Positions 1-8,632 of a stretch of 44,647 nt of DNA are shown here, piece after piece. The stretch comes from Cupriavidus sp. UYMMa02A. GTDB taxonomy: Bacteria > Pseudomonadota > Gammaproteobacteria > Burkholderiales > Burkholderiaceae. Both the position numbers and the translations under genes were made by a program. Under the pieces are notes generated by a model. It made no database searches, was not told the origin of the DNA, and saw nothing but the letters and a program-made list of their open reading frames with translations. Numbering within the stretch: position 1 is the first letter of the stretch; every line of letters begins with the position of its first letter. The DNA lies in assembly GCA_001725945.1 (NCBI GenBank), contig LRMT01000303.1:1-44647 (forward strand), given 5' to 3'.

Positions 1-426
1 CGCCAACAGCCAGATTGCCACACTCGTCGAACGCCAGACCCGGTTCGTGATGCTGGTGAAGATTGCCAGCAAGGACTCCGAGGCTGTAGTCAACGCGCTG
101 ATCAAGCACGCTGGCAAGCTGCCGCAGGAACTGTACAAGTCGCTCACTTGGGATCGTGGCACAGAGATGGCTGGCCACAAGCGTTTCACCGTGGCCACGG
201 ACATCCAGGTCTACTTCTGCGATCCCCAGCATCCGTGGCAACGCGGCTCCAACGAGAACACGAATGGCCTCTTGAGACAGTACTTGCCGAAAGGCACCGA
301 TCTCTCAGCCTATTCGCAAGCCAAGCTCAACGCCATCGCCAGGCGGCTCAACGAACGCCCGCGCAAGACACTAACTTCGATACACCGGCTGAACGATTCC
401 AACAAGCCGTTGCATCGACTGGTTGA
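1..426 (+). mobile_element. IS30-family transposase, C-terminal part (5' end outside window)
   Basis: This is the C-terminal half of a DDE transposase of the IS30 family, which cuts and pastes its own element. The open frame enters from the window edge and carries a TWDRGTEM motif (an acidic catalytic residue) and an SNENTNGLLRQ motif holding the catalytic glutamate, both typical of IS30. The frame breaks near 370: the ending NFDTPAERF lies in another frame, which one missing base explains, so the natural stop is at 424-426. The stop appears to sit inside or next to the terminal inverted repeat. IS1182-type coding sequence begins within about 10 bases, so this copy probably inserted into that gene. 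The left end and start are not in the window. Confidence 0.85.
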
Positions 427-1169
427 ATCCGCAGGTCACAAATGCCGGCAGCGACCGGGCGCAGCTTAGCTCCATGGCTCAAGCAGCTCGCGATGCGATG
501 GGTAAGACCAAGCTTAAAGCCATAGCTGATCGTGGCTACTTCAGTGGGCTGGAGATCAAGGAATGCGAGGATACGGGCATTGCTGCCATCTTGCCCAAAC
601 CAGCAAGGTCTAGCGCGAAGGTGGGCGGTCGATTCGTTCGGGCGGACTTCATCTACATTGCCAGGGACGATGAATATCAATGTCCCGCCGGTGAACGTGC
701 GATATACCGCTTCACCAGAGAAGAACATGGACTGCAGATACGCCGCTACTGGAGTAGTGCTTGTCCTCAGTGCACCATGCGGTCTCAATGCACGCCGAGT
801 CCGTACCGGCGCATCTCCAGATGGGAGCATGAGGAAGTTCTGGAGGCCGTCCAGCGCCGGCTCGACAAGACGCCGGATGCAATGACGGTTCGCAGGCGAA
901 CCGTCGAGCATGTCTTCGGGACCTTCAAACATTGGATGGGCTACACGCACTTTCTGACGCGCACGCTACCGAATGTAGGTACTGAAATGAGCCTGCATGT
1001 TCTGACGTACAACCTGAAGCGCGTCCTTCGAATTCTCGGATTCTCGAAAACAATGAGGCCATGCGCCTGGTGGGTGCGTAAGCACCCATTTGCGCCCAAA
1101 AAATGGGCTGAAGATCGCCCTCAGGAGCTCACTAGCGCTGTTCGCACCCGTTACGGCGTCGTCCCATGA
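427..1169 (+). pseudogene. IS1182-type transposase, C-terminal fragment interrupted by IS30
   Basis: The frame encodes the C-terminal part of an IS1182/IS5-like DDE transposase. It starts abruptly inside a conserved block (QVTNAGSDRAQ), continues with KAIADRGYFSG, a cysteine cluster (CPQCTMRSQC near 755-790) and the conserved RRRTVEHVFGTFKHWMG segment with the last catalytic glutamate. The N-terminal half is missing, and the preceding DNA is the end of an IS30 element, so the gene was most likely split by that insertion. The rest may lie upstream of the window. The stop is at 1167-1169. A terminal repeat was not firmly identified; the element may end near 1260. It cannot make an active transposase as it stands. 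Confidence 0.8.
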
Positions 1170-1343
1170 CCAGATTGGCCGAAAATTCGATAAGACAGGC
1201 TACGCCCCGGAGGAGACGCGCATTAGTGCGATTCGAGAGACGTTTCCACACGGCCTCGGTCGTGTACCGCCCTTCGCCGGCGATTGCAGTGCGATGCCGC
1301 GCCTACACACGTCTTTGCACCACTTCCAGACTCCGGTCATTTG

Positions 1344-2163
1344 CTAAGCGCGACGCGGCAGACGCACATCAAACACGGTTTCCGATTGGTCCGACCGAAC
1401 GTCGATTGATCCCTGATGTGCTTTAACAATTTCGCTCGCGATGTACAGCCCAAGCCCGAGGCCACTCGTCTTGTTATCTTCCGCATTCAACGCCTCTGGT
1501 CAGAGGGTCAAAGATCCGCGCCAGCGTCTGCCCGTCAATAGCGGCCCCGCTGTTTATAACCTCGATACGGACTTCCGTGTCATGACCGGTTACCACAACC
1601 CGAACCGGCTTGTCCGGTGCGCCATACCGGACCGCATTGAGGACCAGATTAGAAAGCAACTGCTGCAAACGCGAACCGTCCCAAAACCCCAGCATGTTGC
1701 CCTTCACCTCCAGATCGATGCGACGGTCTGGATGGGCTGCACGCACCTGATCCACGACATCGGCTACCACATTAGCCAGATCGACGGGATTGGGATCGAT
1801 GTTGATTCCCAAGCCGAGTTGTGTTCGGTTGAAATCACAAAGATCATTTAAAAGCGCGTTCATGCTGGCACCGCTTCGAATCAAGCGTGCTGCGGCTTCC
1901 GAGACCTTCTCCCAGGCGTTCAGTGCGGATAGAAATTCGGCGGTCGCCAGGATAGTCTGCAACGGACTACGCATGTCGTGCCCCAGCATCCCGAGCAACA
2001 GATTGCGAGACTGCTCTACCTGCACATTGAAAAAGTCCACTGATTCAGCGACTGCCTGATCAATAGCTTCATTGAACCTCATCATGTCATCCAGGTCCGC
2101 CGTGCCTGGACGCACCGATTCGCCCAGCCAGGCAAGGCATCCAGACGGGGCCCGATCTCCCTT
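1344..2163 (-). pseudogene. Truncated sensor histidine kinase (DHp and ATPase domains)
   Basis: The minus strand encodes the output half of a membrane-less sensor histidine kinase. The homologous part starts near 2106 with an LDDMMRFNEAIDQ segment usual just before the kinase core, then the H-box (GMLGHDMRSPLQ), the N-box (LSNLVLNAVRYG) and, after a frame break near 1489, the G2 box (GLGLGLYI) and a stop at 1344-1346. The nucleotide-binding G1 box is divergent (NSGAAI). The sensory N-terminus is missing: residues upstream of about 2163 belong to an IS110-type transposase remnant that runs in frame into the kinase. I read this as a gene cut by a mobile element; the frame break may be sequencing error or real decay. 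Confidence 0.75.
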
Positions 2164-2550
2164 GTGCAGTCGCTCCGGCTTCTGCGGCAATACCACACCG
2201 AATTCGGCCAGCAGCCCGCGCAGGCGGTTGTAGGTCGCGGTACGCTCCTCTATGAATCCCTGGCGTCGGCTGCGTCATTCTTGCCGCATTTGCCGGACAT
2301 CCGGTAAGGCGCCACCAGTCTCGGCGACATCAGCTTGACCTTTGTCCGTGCTGGCGAAACAGCCGCGCCCAGTAATGCGCGCCAGAACAAGCTTCCATGC
2401 CAATCAGGCAAGGGGCAACTGCGCAATCAGTGGCATCAGCTGATCGCGGGATACCTTCGGCTTGACCAGCATGGCCTTACCGGCCTCGTCGACGCCATGA
2501 ATGGCGAACACATTCTTGGCGAGATCAATTCCAGCGGTAACGATGGCCAT
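2164..2550 (-). mobile_element. Decayed IS110-family transposase fragment
   Basis: Starting at an ATG at 2548-2550, the minus strand encodes pieces of an IS110-family (DEDD) transposase: the N-terminal RuvC-like motif AGIDLAKNVFAIHGVDE, then in a second frame IGMEACSGAHYWAR, then in a third frame APYRMSGK and KNDAADA with a catalytic aspartate, then RQGFIEERTATYNRLRGLL and AEFGVVLPQ. At least two frame breaks (near 2405 and 2335) are present. About 30 residues normally found between NDAADA and RQGF are missing (near 2275), so this is real decay and not only sequencing error. The C-terminal transposase domain is gone, replaced by kinase sequence. Group assignment within IS110/IS1111 is uncertain. 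Confidence 0.75.
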
Positions 2551-2928
2551 GGACTTCCCCTTCGTTGGTTGTGATGCAGCTTCGACACGCCATCATGGCA
2601 CGTGGGAGCCAACTGGCGGCTTCCGCCGCAACCTCGGGACGGGGAAGTCCCTTCCATTCGATTACCCCCTCTCGCGGCGTGTGCCTGAACACAGGCTACC
2701 GAAACACCGGATGGCCGCCGGGACTACGGCGAGACCTGAATCTCTTGCCGCCAAACACCGCAATCGCAGAAGTCGGCCAGCCTCCTCATCCGCTTAAGTC
2801 CCATCCGATAAGTCCCACATGGTTTTCCCTTTCCCACCCGCGCCAGGCGTTGCGAGGGCAATCGCCTCGCGCCAACATCGTCGCACTCGACGACACGACG
2901 CATGACCTGAATATCCACGGGAGACCTC
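2551..2928. other. Non-coding region between IS110 remnant and HD gene
   Basis: No credible gene was found in these 378 bases; open frames here are overhangs of neighbouring frames. Next to the transposase start there is an inverted repeat, ggacttcccc at 2551-2560 and ggggaagtcc at 2641-2650, which may be part of the element's non-coding end. Nearer the HD gene, TAAGTCCCA occurs twice in direct orientation (2795-2803 and 2809-2817, 14 bases apart), a possible protein-binding site. A promoter for the HD gene is expected here but I could not identify -35/-10 boxes with confidence. Confidence 0.5.
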
Positions 2929-3516
2929 ATGACACAGCACGCCACGTTCCAGCGAATGCAGGACAGCACCGCCGAGGACTGGGCCATCATCCGCCCCGAA
3001 GCTGCGCGTTTCAGCGCCGGCTTGCCGGACCGCATTCTCGCCCATCTCGGATTGCTGGAAGGCGACTACGGCGGCTTCCCCGTGGACCGCTACACCCATT
3101 GCCTGCAGACCGCCATGCTAGCCTTGAAGGACGGCCGTGACGAGGAGTATGTCGTCTGCGCCCTGCTTCATGACATTGGCGACACACTCGGCTCCTACAA
3201 CCATCCGGACGTGGCGGCCGCCATCCTCGAACCCTTCGTGTCCGAGGGCAATCACTGGATGATCCGGCACCACGGCATCTTCCAGGGCCATAACTTCTTC
3301 CATCACGTCGGCCTGGACCGCAATCTGCGCGACCGCTTCCGCGAGCATCCGCACTACGACCGGACGGCCGAGTTCGTCGAACGATACGACAGCCCCGCTT
3401 TCGATGCCGGGGCGCCGACTTATCCAATAGGCGTGTTCGAGCCGATGGTGCGGCGCTTGTTTGCCGTTCCGAAGCAATCGCTATACCGGCCGGCACAGAC
3501 CTCGCGAACCCGATAG
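2929..3516 (+). CDS. HD-domain metalloprotein, PhnZ/MIOX-like or phosphohydrolase
   Basis: This 195-residue soluble protein has the HD superfamily pattern: His57 (YTHCLQTA), His81-Asp82 (LLHDIGD), and further histidines at 114/115 (MIRHHG) and 125/126 (FFHHVG), with a distal aspartate at 154 (ERYDSPAFD). HD proteins bind two metals. Most are phosphohydrolases, but a set with extra histidines (PhnZ, myo-inositol oxygenase) are di-iron oxygenases that cleave C-P or C-C bonds. The extra conserved histidines make an oxygenase possible, though I cannot assign the ligands with certainty. The ATG at 2929 is preceded by gggag. The gene is 54 bases upstream of an organic-acid-type MFS transporter in the same direction, which suggests that the transporter imports its substrate. 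The frame is intact. Confidence 0.75.
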   Translation: MTQHATFQRMQDSTAEDWAIIRPEAARFSAGLPDRILAHLGLLEGDYGGFPVDRYTHCLQTAMLALKDGRDEEYVVCALLHDIGDTLGSYNHPDVAAAILEPFVSEGNHWMIRHHGIFQGHNFFHHVGLDRNLRDRFREHPHYDRTAEFVERYDSPAFDAGAPTYPIGVFEPMVRRLFAVPKQSLYRPAQTSRTR

Positions 3517-3570
3517 GAGCCACGAGAGGCGGCATCAGTACACCGACACATCACAACGGAGGAGACAACA

Positions 3571-4939
3571 ATGGCGGACAACCCCACAATCATCGACGTC
3601 AAGCGGCTTATCGACGAGCAGCGCTTTTCCCCATACCAATGGGGCATCCTGGCGGTCTGCTTCCTGATGATCGCGATCGACACCTACGACGCCGTCGCCG
3701 TCGGCTTCGTCGTCCCGGAACTGATGCAGGAATGGCACATCGGCAAGGAGCTGTTCGGCCCGGTCATGAGCGCATCGATTCTCGGCATGGCAATCGGAGC
3801 GCTCGCTTCCGGACCGCTCTACGACCGCACCACGCCAAAGACGATCATGGTGCTTTCCATGATCCTGTTCGGTCTGTGCAGCCTCGGGACCACCCTCGCG
3901 CAGACGCCTCTTGCCCTTGGCATCTGGCGTCTTCTGACAGGCATCGGCATCGGGGCGGCAGTGCCGGGGGCAACCACGCTGGTGTATGAGTACGCGCCCG
4001 CACGACGCAGCGCGCTCGTGGTCAACACCATGGCCTGCGGCGGCATGATCGGCGCGGCGTCCTGCGCCATGACAGCGGGCATGCTGATCCCCGCCTATGG
4101 CTGGAAGAGCCTCTTCCTCGTCGGCGCTGTCGTGCCCATCGCGCTTGCCCTGATCGTCCTTGCCACCATGCCCGAGCCCTTGCGCTTCATGGTGCTGCGC
4201 GAGTGGCCGGCCGCGCGGATTGCCAGCGTGCTGCGCCGCATCGCCCCGAGGCATGCTTTCGAGGGCGCTCGTTTCGTCTTCTCGGAAGAACAGGGAGCCG
4301 ACCGCAAGTCCGGCATGGCGGTCATGCTGTCGCATCGCCTGCGCACTGGCACGCTGATGCTCTGGCTCACTTATTCGCCGGTACCTTCGCCTACTACCTG
4401 CTGATGGGCTGGATGCGACCCTGGTGCAGGAAGCCGGCGCTTCACTGCGCCATGCCACCATGGCCACCAGCTTGCTGTCGCTCGGCGGTATCGTCGGCGC
4501 CTTCGGCGTGGGCTGGCTGATGGACCGCTTCGAGCGCAACGGCGTCGTGGCGCTGACATTCGTGGTGGGCGGCGTGTCCGTGTGGATGATCGGCCAGCAG
4601 ACATCGCATCCCGTGCTGCTGCCGCTGTTCATCTTCCTCGCAGGCGTCGGACTCAACGGCGCGATGTTCTCGATGGGCGGGCTGGCCGCAATGTTCTATC
4701 CGACCAGCGCACGCTCCTCGGGGGTGGCATGGATGTATGGCGTGGGCCGCATCGGCGGCATTCTCGGGCCGATTGCCGGCGGCATGATGCTGCGGACCAG
4801 CGCCGGCTCGGGCATGTTCTTTACGCTGGTGATGGCGACGGTAATGGTGCCGGCGGTTGCCCTGTGGATCAAGCGCCGGGCGGCATCGCGCGCGGCAGCG
4901 GACAGCGCAGGCGCCATCGGTACGGACATGGCGGCGTGA
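3571..4939 (+). CDS. MFS transporter, AAHS (aromatic acid:H+ symporter)-like
   Basis: The product is a 12-helix inner-membrane major facilitator of about 456 residues once two frame breaks are corrected. Helix 1 contains the acidic motif AIDTYDAVAVGFVVPEL, resembling the D-x-x-D motif of AAHS transporters for 4-hydroxybenzoate and related acids. The cytoplasmic loop 2-3 motif is GPLYDRTTPK. Breaks lie near 4374 (tattcgcc where tatttcgcc restores the frame) and near 4416 (atgcgacc for atgccgacc), both single missing bases; the helices continue without loss. It follows the HD gene and is probably co-transcribed with it. The substrate is unknown; an aromatic or other small carboxylate is the likely class. 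It converges with the AraC-type gene 28 bases downstream. Confidence 0.82.
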
Positions 4940-4967
4940 TTCTGTTCACGCCGGCCGGAGGCGCGCC

Positions 4968-6007
4968 CTACCGCCCTCCCCGAAGTTGCCGCCGGTACTG
5001 ATGTGGTGTCGCCCCCTTCCACCGACGGCAGGCGCGGATGAAGTTCGAGACCTCGCCATAGCCCAGCGCTTCGGCCACCTGCTCCAGCGTCAGCCCCGTC
5101 GCCAGCAATTCGTCTGCGAGGGCCTCTCGGACTTCCTCCTGCAGCTGGCGAAACGTCGTGCCCTGCTCCGCCAGCCGGCGGCGCAGTGTGCGCGACGTCA
5201 TGTGCAGCTCATCGGCCAGCGTCTCCATATCGGGCAGATACCCAGGCGCGCGACCAGGCGGTCGCGCAGGTGCCCGGCAAGCCCATCACGTGCGCGGCGC
5301 TGTGCGAGGATCGCCTGGCATTGCGCCTCGCACTGGCGCGCCACGTCTTCGCTCGCACCGGGCAGCGGCCGGTCGAGATAGCCCGTCGCGTCCTTGACGA
5401 TCCTGTTCTCGGCAGCGCCGAACTGTGGCTTCATGCCAAACAAAGCTTCATAGGGTCGCACATCGGACGGCTCCGCCATGCGCAGGCTCACGCTCGTCAC
5501 CGGCAGATTCGTCTGGACCAGATCCCGCGTGATGCTGGCCATGCTCGCGCAACCACGGTCCACGATGAAGGTGCGCACGTCTTCCGGCACGCTCCGGTCG
5601 TCGAGGGTCGACACGATCGAGTCCCCCTGCACTTCCGTGTGGATGCGCGGGAACGGATAGGACAGGTCCACATAACGCACTGCCATCGCCACGGCGTGGC
5701 GCAATGTGGCGCAACTCAGCAGCGCAAACCCCCAGATCCCGTAAGTCGTCACTCGATACCGCTGCCCAGCGTCGATGCCTATGCCTGATATATGGCCGAG
5801 CGCGGCCACGAGATTGCGAATCAACTGCAGTTCCTGCTGTGCCTCCACCACCGCACCCGGGTCCGACAGCCGCTGCCAGTCGATCCCGGTGCCGGCCAGG
5901 CAGCGGTCGCCCGTCAGGCCATGGTCAAGACCGAACTGAACGAGCAACTGCACTCCCGGGCCGTTGTGCCGGGGGAAATGACCTGACTGCGGAGTGGGCT
6001 GCGGCAT
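4968..6007 (-). CDS. AraC-family transcriptional regulator
   Basis: This is a DNA-binding regulator of about 346 residues. Its N-terminal ~200 residues match the ligand-binding/dimerisation domain found in OruR/ArgR-like AraC proteins (for example LATLRHAVAMAVRYV-type and SYPFPRIHTEV segments). The C-terminus holds two helix-turn-helix units (LADELHMTSRTLRRRLAEQG and LEQVAEALGYGEVSNFIRAC). The halves are in different frames; one missing base near 5240 (ggtatctg for ggttatctg) rejoins them through LGYLPDMETLADEL. The start is the ATG at 6005-6007. It is divergent from the SDR-cupin-sulfatase operon, with a 146-base gap holding two direct repeats 21 bases apart, the usual AraC arrangement, so it most likely controls that operon. 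Confidence 0.87.
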
Positions 6008-6030
6008 AGCGTGAAACCTTGGTGAAAGAG

Positions 6031-6064
6031 CTGTCCGGAAATGACAATTTTCTGTCCGAATATG
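6031..6064 (+). promoter_or_regulatory. Tandem direct repeat, probable AraC operator
   Basis: CTGTCCGGAAATG at 6031-6043 recurs as CTGTCCGAATATG at 6052-6064. The repeat period is exactly 21 bases, two DNA turns, as for the paired half-sites bound by AraC-family dimers. The site lies between the AraC-type gene and the SDR start at 6154, about 90 bases upstream of the latter. Binding is an inference. Confidence 0.6.
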
Positions 6065-6153
6065 CCATAACGCCGCCGTCAGCGCCAACTTAGGATTGCG
6101 CCACAAGCAAGCCGGCCACACCGCGAGCCGGAAGAGATGGAGACACAACCCGA

Positions 6154-6929
6154 ATGCGATTGCAGAACAAGATTGCGCTGGTCACCGGCGGTGCTTCCGG
6201 CATGGGCCTGGCGTTTACCCGGCGACTAGCCCAGGAAGGTGCGAAGGTCTGGTTCACCGATATCAACGAAACCGGCGGCAACGCGGCCGAGCAGGATCTG
6301 AAGGCGGCCAGTCTCGACGTGGCATTCCTGCCGCACAACGTATCCGCGGAACCCGACTGGCTGCGCGTACTCGATCACATCCGCGCCGCCGATGGCCGGC
6401 TCGACGTGCTGGTGAACAATGCCGGCATCGCCATCTCGCACAACATCGAGACCTGCACGGTCGAGGACTTCGACCGCACCATGAACATCAACCTGAAGAG
6501 CGTCTTTCTCGGCTGCAAGCACGGACTGGCGCTGATGAAGGAAACGGGCGGCTCGATCATCAACGTCTCGTCGATCACCGCGATCTGCGGCGAGCCGGTG
6601 GCGCTGGCCTACAGCGCGTCGAAGGCAGGCGTGCGCTACCTGTCGAAATCGGTGGCGCTGCATTGCGCGGAGAAGGGCTATGCCATTCGCGTCAACAGCC
6701 TGCATCCCGGCTACATCGACACCCCCCTGCTGGCAGGCAGCAACGCCGCGGCCGCCTGACCGAGGCCGAGGTGATGGCGTCGCGCACGCGCATCGGCGGT
6801 GAGATCCCGCTGAAGCGCCGTGGCACGCCCGACGAAGTGGCCGGCGCCGTGCTGTATCTCGCGAGCGACGATTCCACCTACGTTACCGGCACCGAACTGG
6901 TCGTCGACGGCGGCTACGCCTGCCACTGA
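6154..6929 (+). CDS. Short-chain dehydrogenase/reductase (SDR)
   Basis: This cytoplasmic NAD(P)-dependent oxidoreductase has about 258 residues, the usual size of a classical SDR. It shows the cofactor motif TGGASGMG (residues 11-18), NNAG at 88-91, and the catalytic Ser140, Tyr153 and Lys157 (YSASK). The C-terminal TGTELVVDGGYACH ending is typical. The frame breaks near 6752 within a GC-rich stretch (gcggccgcctg), where one missing base restores AGRLTEAEV, so the gene probably ends at 6929. It is the first gene of the AraC-controlled operon, 38 bases before the cupin. It likely interconverts an alcohol and a ketone in a pathway with the cupin and the GldA-like enzyme; the substrate is unknown. 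Confidence 0.87.
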
Positions 6930-6967
6930 ACCGCAACGCGACAACGACAAACCCACGGAGACTCCAA

Positions 6968-7473
6968 ATGGCCCTTCCAACCGTCCAGACCGAGCAGGAC
7001 CGCCTGCTGACTGTCGATACCACTGCCCATCCTTTCCTCAAGTCGCTCGGGGGCCATGCGGGCACCGACATTTTCCCGCTCTTCCTCGACCCGTACAACG
7101 GGCTGATGGTGATGCGCGCGCGCTTCGCGCCCGGTCTTACGCTGCCCCTGCACTTCCACACCGGGGCGGTGCACATGTACACGATCTCGGGCTGCTGGTA
7201 CTACACCGAGTATCCCGACCAGAAGCAGACCGACGGCTGCTACCTGTTCGAGCCAGGCGGCTCGATCCACCAGTCAACACACCCGCCGACGGCGGCCCGA
7301 CCGAAGTCATCTTCATGCTCTTCGGCTGCAACGTGAACTACATGCCGGACGGCACGTTCCTGGGCCTGTCGGACGCCGGCCTCATCAAGAACTGGGTCGA
7401 CCGCGCGATCAAGGAGCAGGACAACGGCCTGCAGTACATTGCGGCGGCTGGGCCCGCGTACTCCGCAAAGTGA
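6968..7473 (+). CDS. Cupin protein, 2,4'-dihydroxyacetophenone dioxygenase-like
   Basis: The product is a small cupin of about 168 residues. The metal-binding motif 1 is seen as LPLHFHTGAVHMYT, followed by a segment with GCYLFEPGGSIHQF at the second cupin motif. The overall form resembles bacterial 2,4'-dihydroxyacetophenone dioxygenase-like cupins, which use a mononuclear iron to cleave a C-C bond next to a ketone. The frame breaks near 7275 (cagtcaac for cagttcaac), a single missing base, and continues to a TGA at 7471-7473. It sits between the SDR and the GldA-like dehydrogenase with short gaps, so one transcript is likely. Dioxygenase function is an inference from family resemblance; a non-catalytic cupin cannot be excluded. 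Confidence 0.75.
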
Positions 7474-7489
7474 CCTCGGAAGAAATGCC

Positions 7490-8608
7490 ATGTTGCGCAT
7501 GATGGGTTTCCCCGGCCAGTACGTACAGGGGCCCGGTGCCTTGCGGGAACTGGGCTCGTTGCTGGCGAAATCGGGATGGAAGCGGCCGCTGGTGCTGTGC
7601 GATGCCATCGTCACCGACAGGATCTGGCCGATGGTGTCGGACAGCCTGCAATCAGCCGGCCTCGCGGCCCGGCACGTCTTGTTCCCCGGCGAATGTACGC
7701 GTGCTGCCATCGACACCCTGGCAGACCAGTCGCGCGCAGGCGGCCATGACGTAGTGGTAGGCCTCGGCGGCGGCAAAGCGCTGGACTCGGCGAAGGGCGT
7801 GGCACTGGCACTGGATGTGCCCATTGCCGTGTGCCCGACCATCGCCTCCAACGACGCCCCCACCAGCCGCGTGATCGTGCTGTACGACGAAGCCCACCGG
7901 CTGGCTGGCGCCGAGTTCCTGAAGTCGAATCCGTCGGCGGTGATCGTCGATACGCAAGTCATCGCCGAGGCGCCCGCGCGGTTCTTCGCGGCCGGCATCG
8001 GCGACGCCATCAGCAAGAAGTTCGAAGCCAGGCAATGCAAGGCGACCGGGCGCAACAACGTCTTCGGCACGCCGCCGCTCGACACCGCCCTGCTGCTGGC
8101 CACCGCCACCTACGACACGCTGGTGAAGCATGGCCCTGCCGCGTATCGCGCCGTGCTCGAACAGCAGTCAGACGAAGCCGTGGAGCGCGTAGTCGAGGCC
8201 ACCGTGCTGCTTAGCGGCGTGGGGTTCGAAGGCGGCGGCTTGTCGCTGGCCCACGGGCTGACGCGCGGCTTCAGCGCCGTCCCGGTGCTCGCGAACGTGC
8301 TGCACGGCGAACAGGTGGCCTTCGGTGCGCTGGTGCAACTGGTCGCCGAGGGACGTCCGCAGGCCGAGATCGAGGAACTGCTCGACCTGCTCTGCGCGGT
8401 CGGCCTGCCGGTCACGCTCGCGGCACTGGGACTGCCTGCCACTCAGTCCACCGCCGCCGTAGCGCAGATCGCCGATCTCACGCTGGCCGGCCAGACCAGC
8501 CAGATCCTCAGCCCGCCGCTCACTCCCGCCCGCCTCGAAACCGCGATCTGGCGCGCCGACCAGATGGGCAACGTTGCGCTGAACCGCCGCAAGCCATCAC
8601 AACCCTAA
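7490..8608 (+). CDS. GldA-like iron/zinc-dependent alcohol dehydrogenase
   Basis: This intact 372-residue protein belongs to the iron-containing alcohol dehydrogenase superfamily, closest in motif pattern to glycerol dehydrogenase. The NAD-binding GLGGGKALDSAK motif is present. The metal ligands fall at Asp172 (GIGDAISKK), His255 (LAHGLTRG) and His272 (VLHGEQVA), almost the same spacing as in known glycerol dehydrogenases (173, 256, 274). The ATG at 7490 was chosen because it follows an aggaa-type ribosome site and lies 16 bases after the cupin stop. Family members oxidise glycerol, other vicinal diols or hydroxyketones using NAD. In this operon the substrate may be a hydroxyketone or diol made by the SDR or released by the sulfatase. 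Confidence 0.88.
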   Translation: MLRMMGFPGQYVQGPGALRELGSLLAKSGWKRPLVLCDAIVTDRIWPMVSDSLQSAGLAARHVLFPGECTRAAIDTLADQSRAGGHDVVVGLGGGKALDSAKGVALALDVPIAVCPTIASNDAPTSRVIVLYDEAHRLAGAEFLKSNPSAVIVDTQVIAEAPARFFAAGIGDAISKKFEARQCKATGRNNVFGTPPLDTALLLATATYDTLVKHGPAAYRAVLEQQSDEAVERVVEATVLLSGVGFEGGGLSLAHGLTRGFSAVPVLANVLHGEQVAFGALVQLVAEGRPQAEIEELLDLLCAVGLPVTLAALGLPATQSTAAVAQIADLTLAGQTSQILSPPLTPARLETAIWRADQMGNVALNRRKPSQP

Positions 8609-8632
8609 GACACACCAGGTACTGGAAGAGAC

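Noticed and set aside
1441..1851. Possible plus-strand gene of 136 codons
   Set aside because: Antisense to the kinase fragment, whose H-, N- and G2-boxes are clear on the minus strand.
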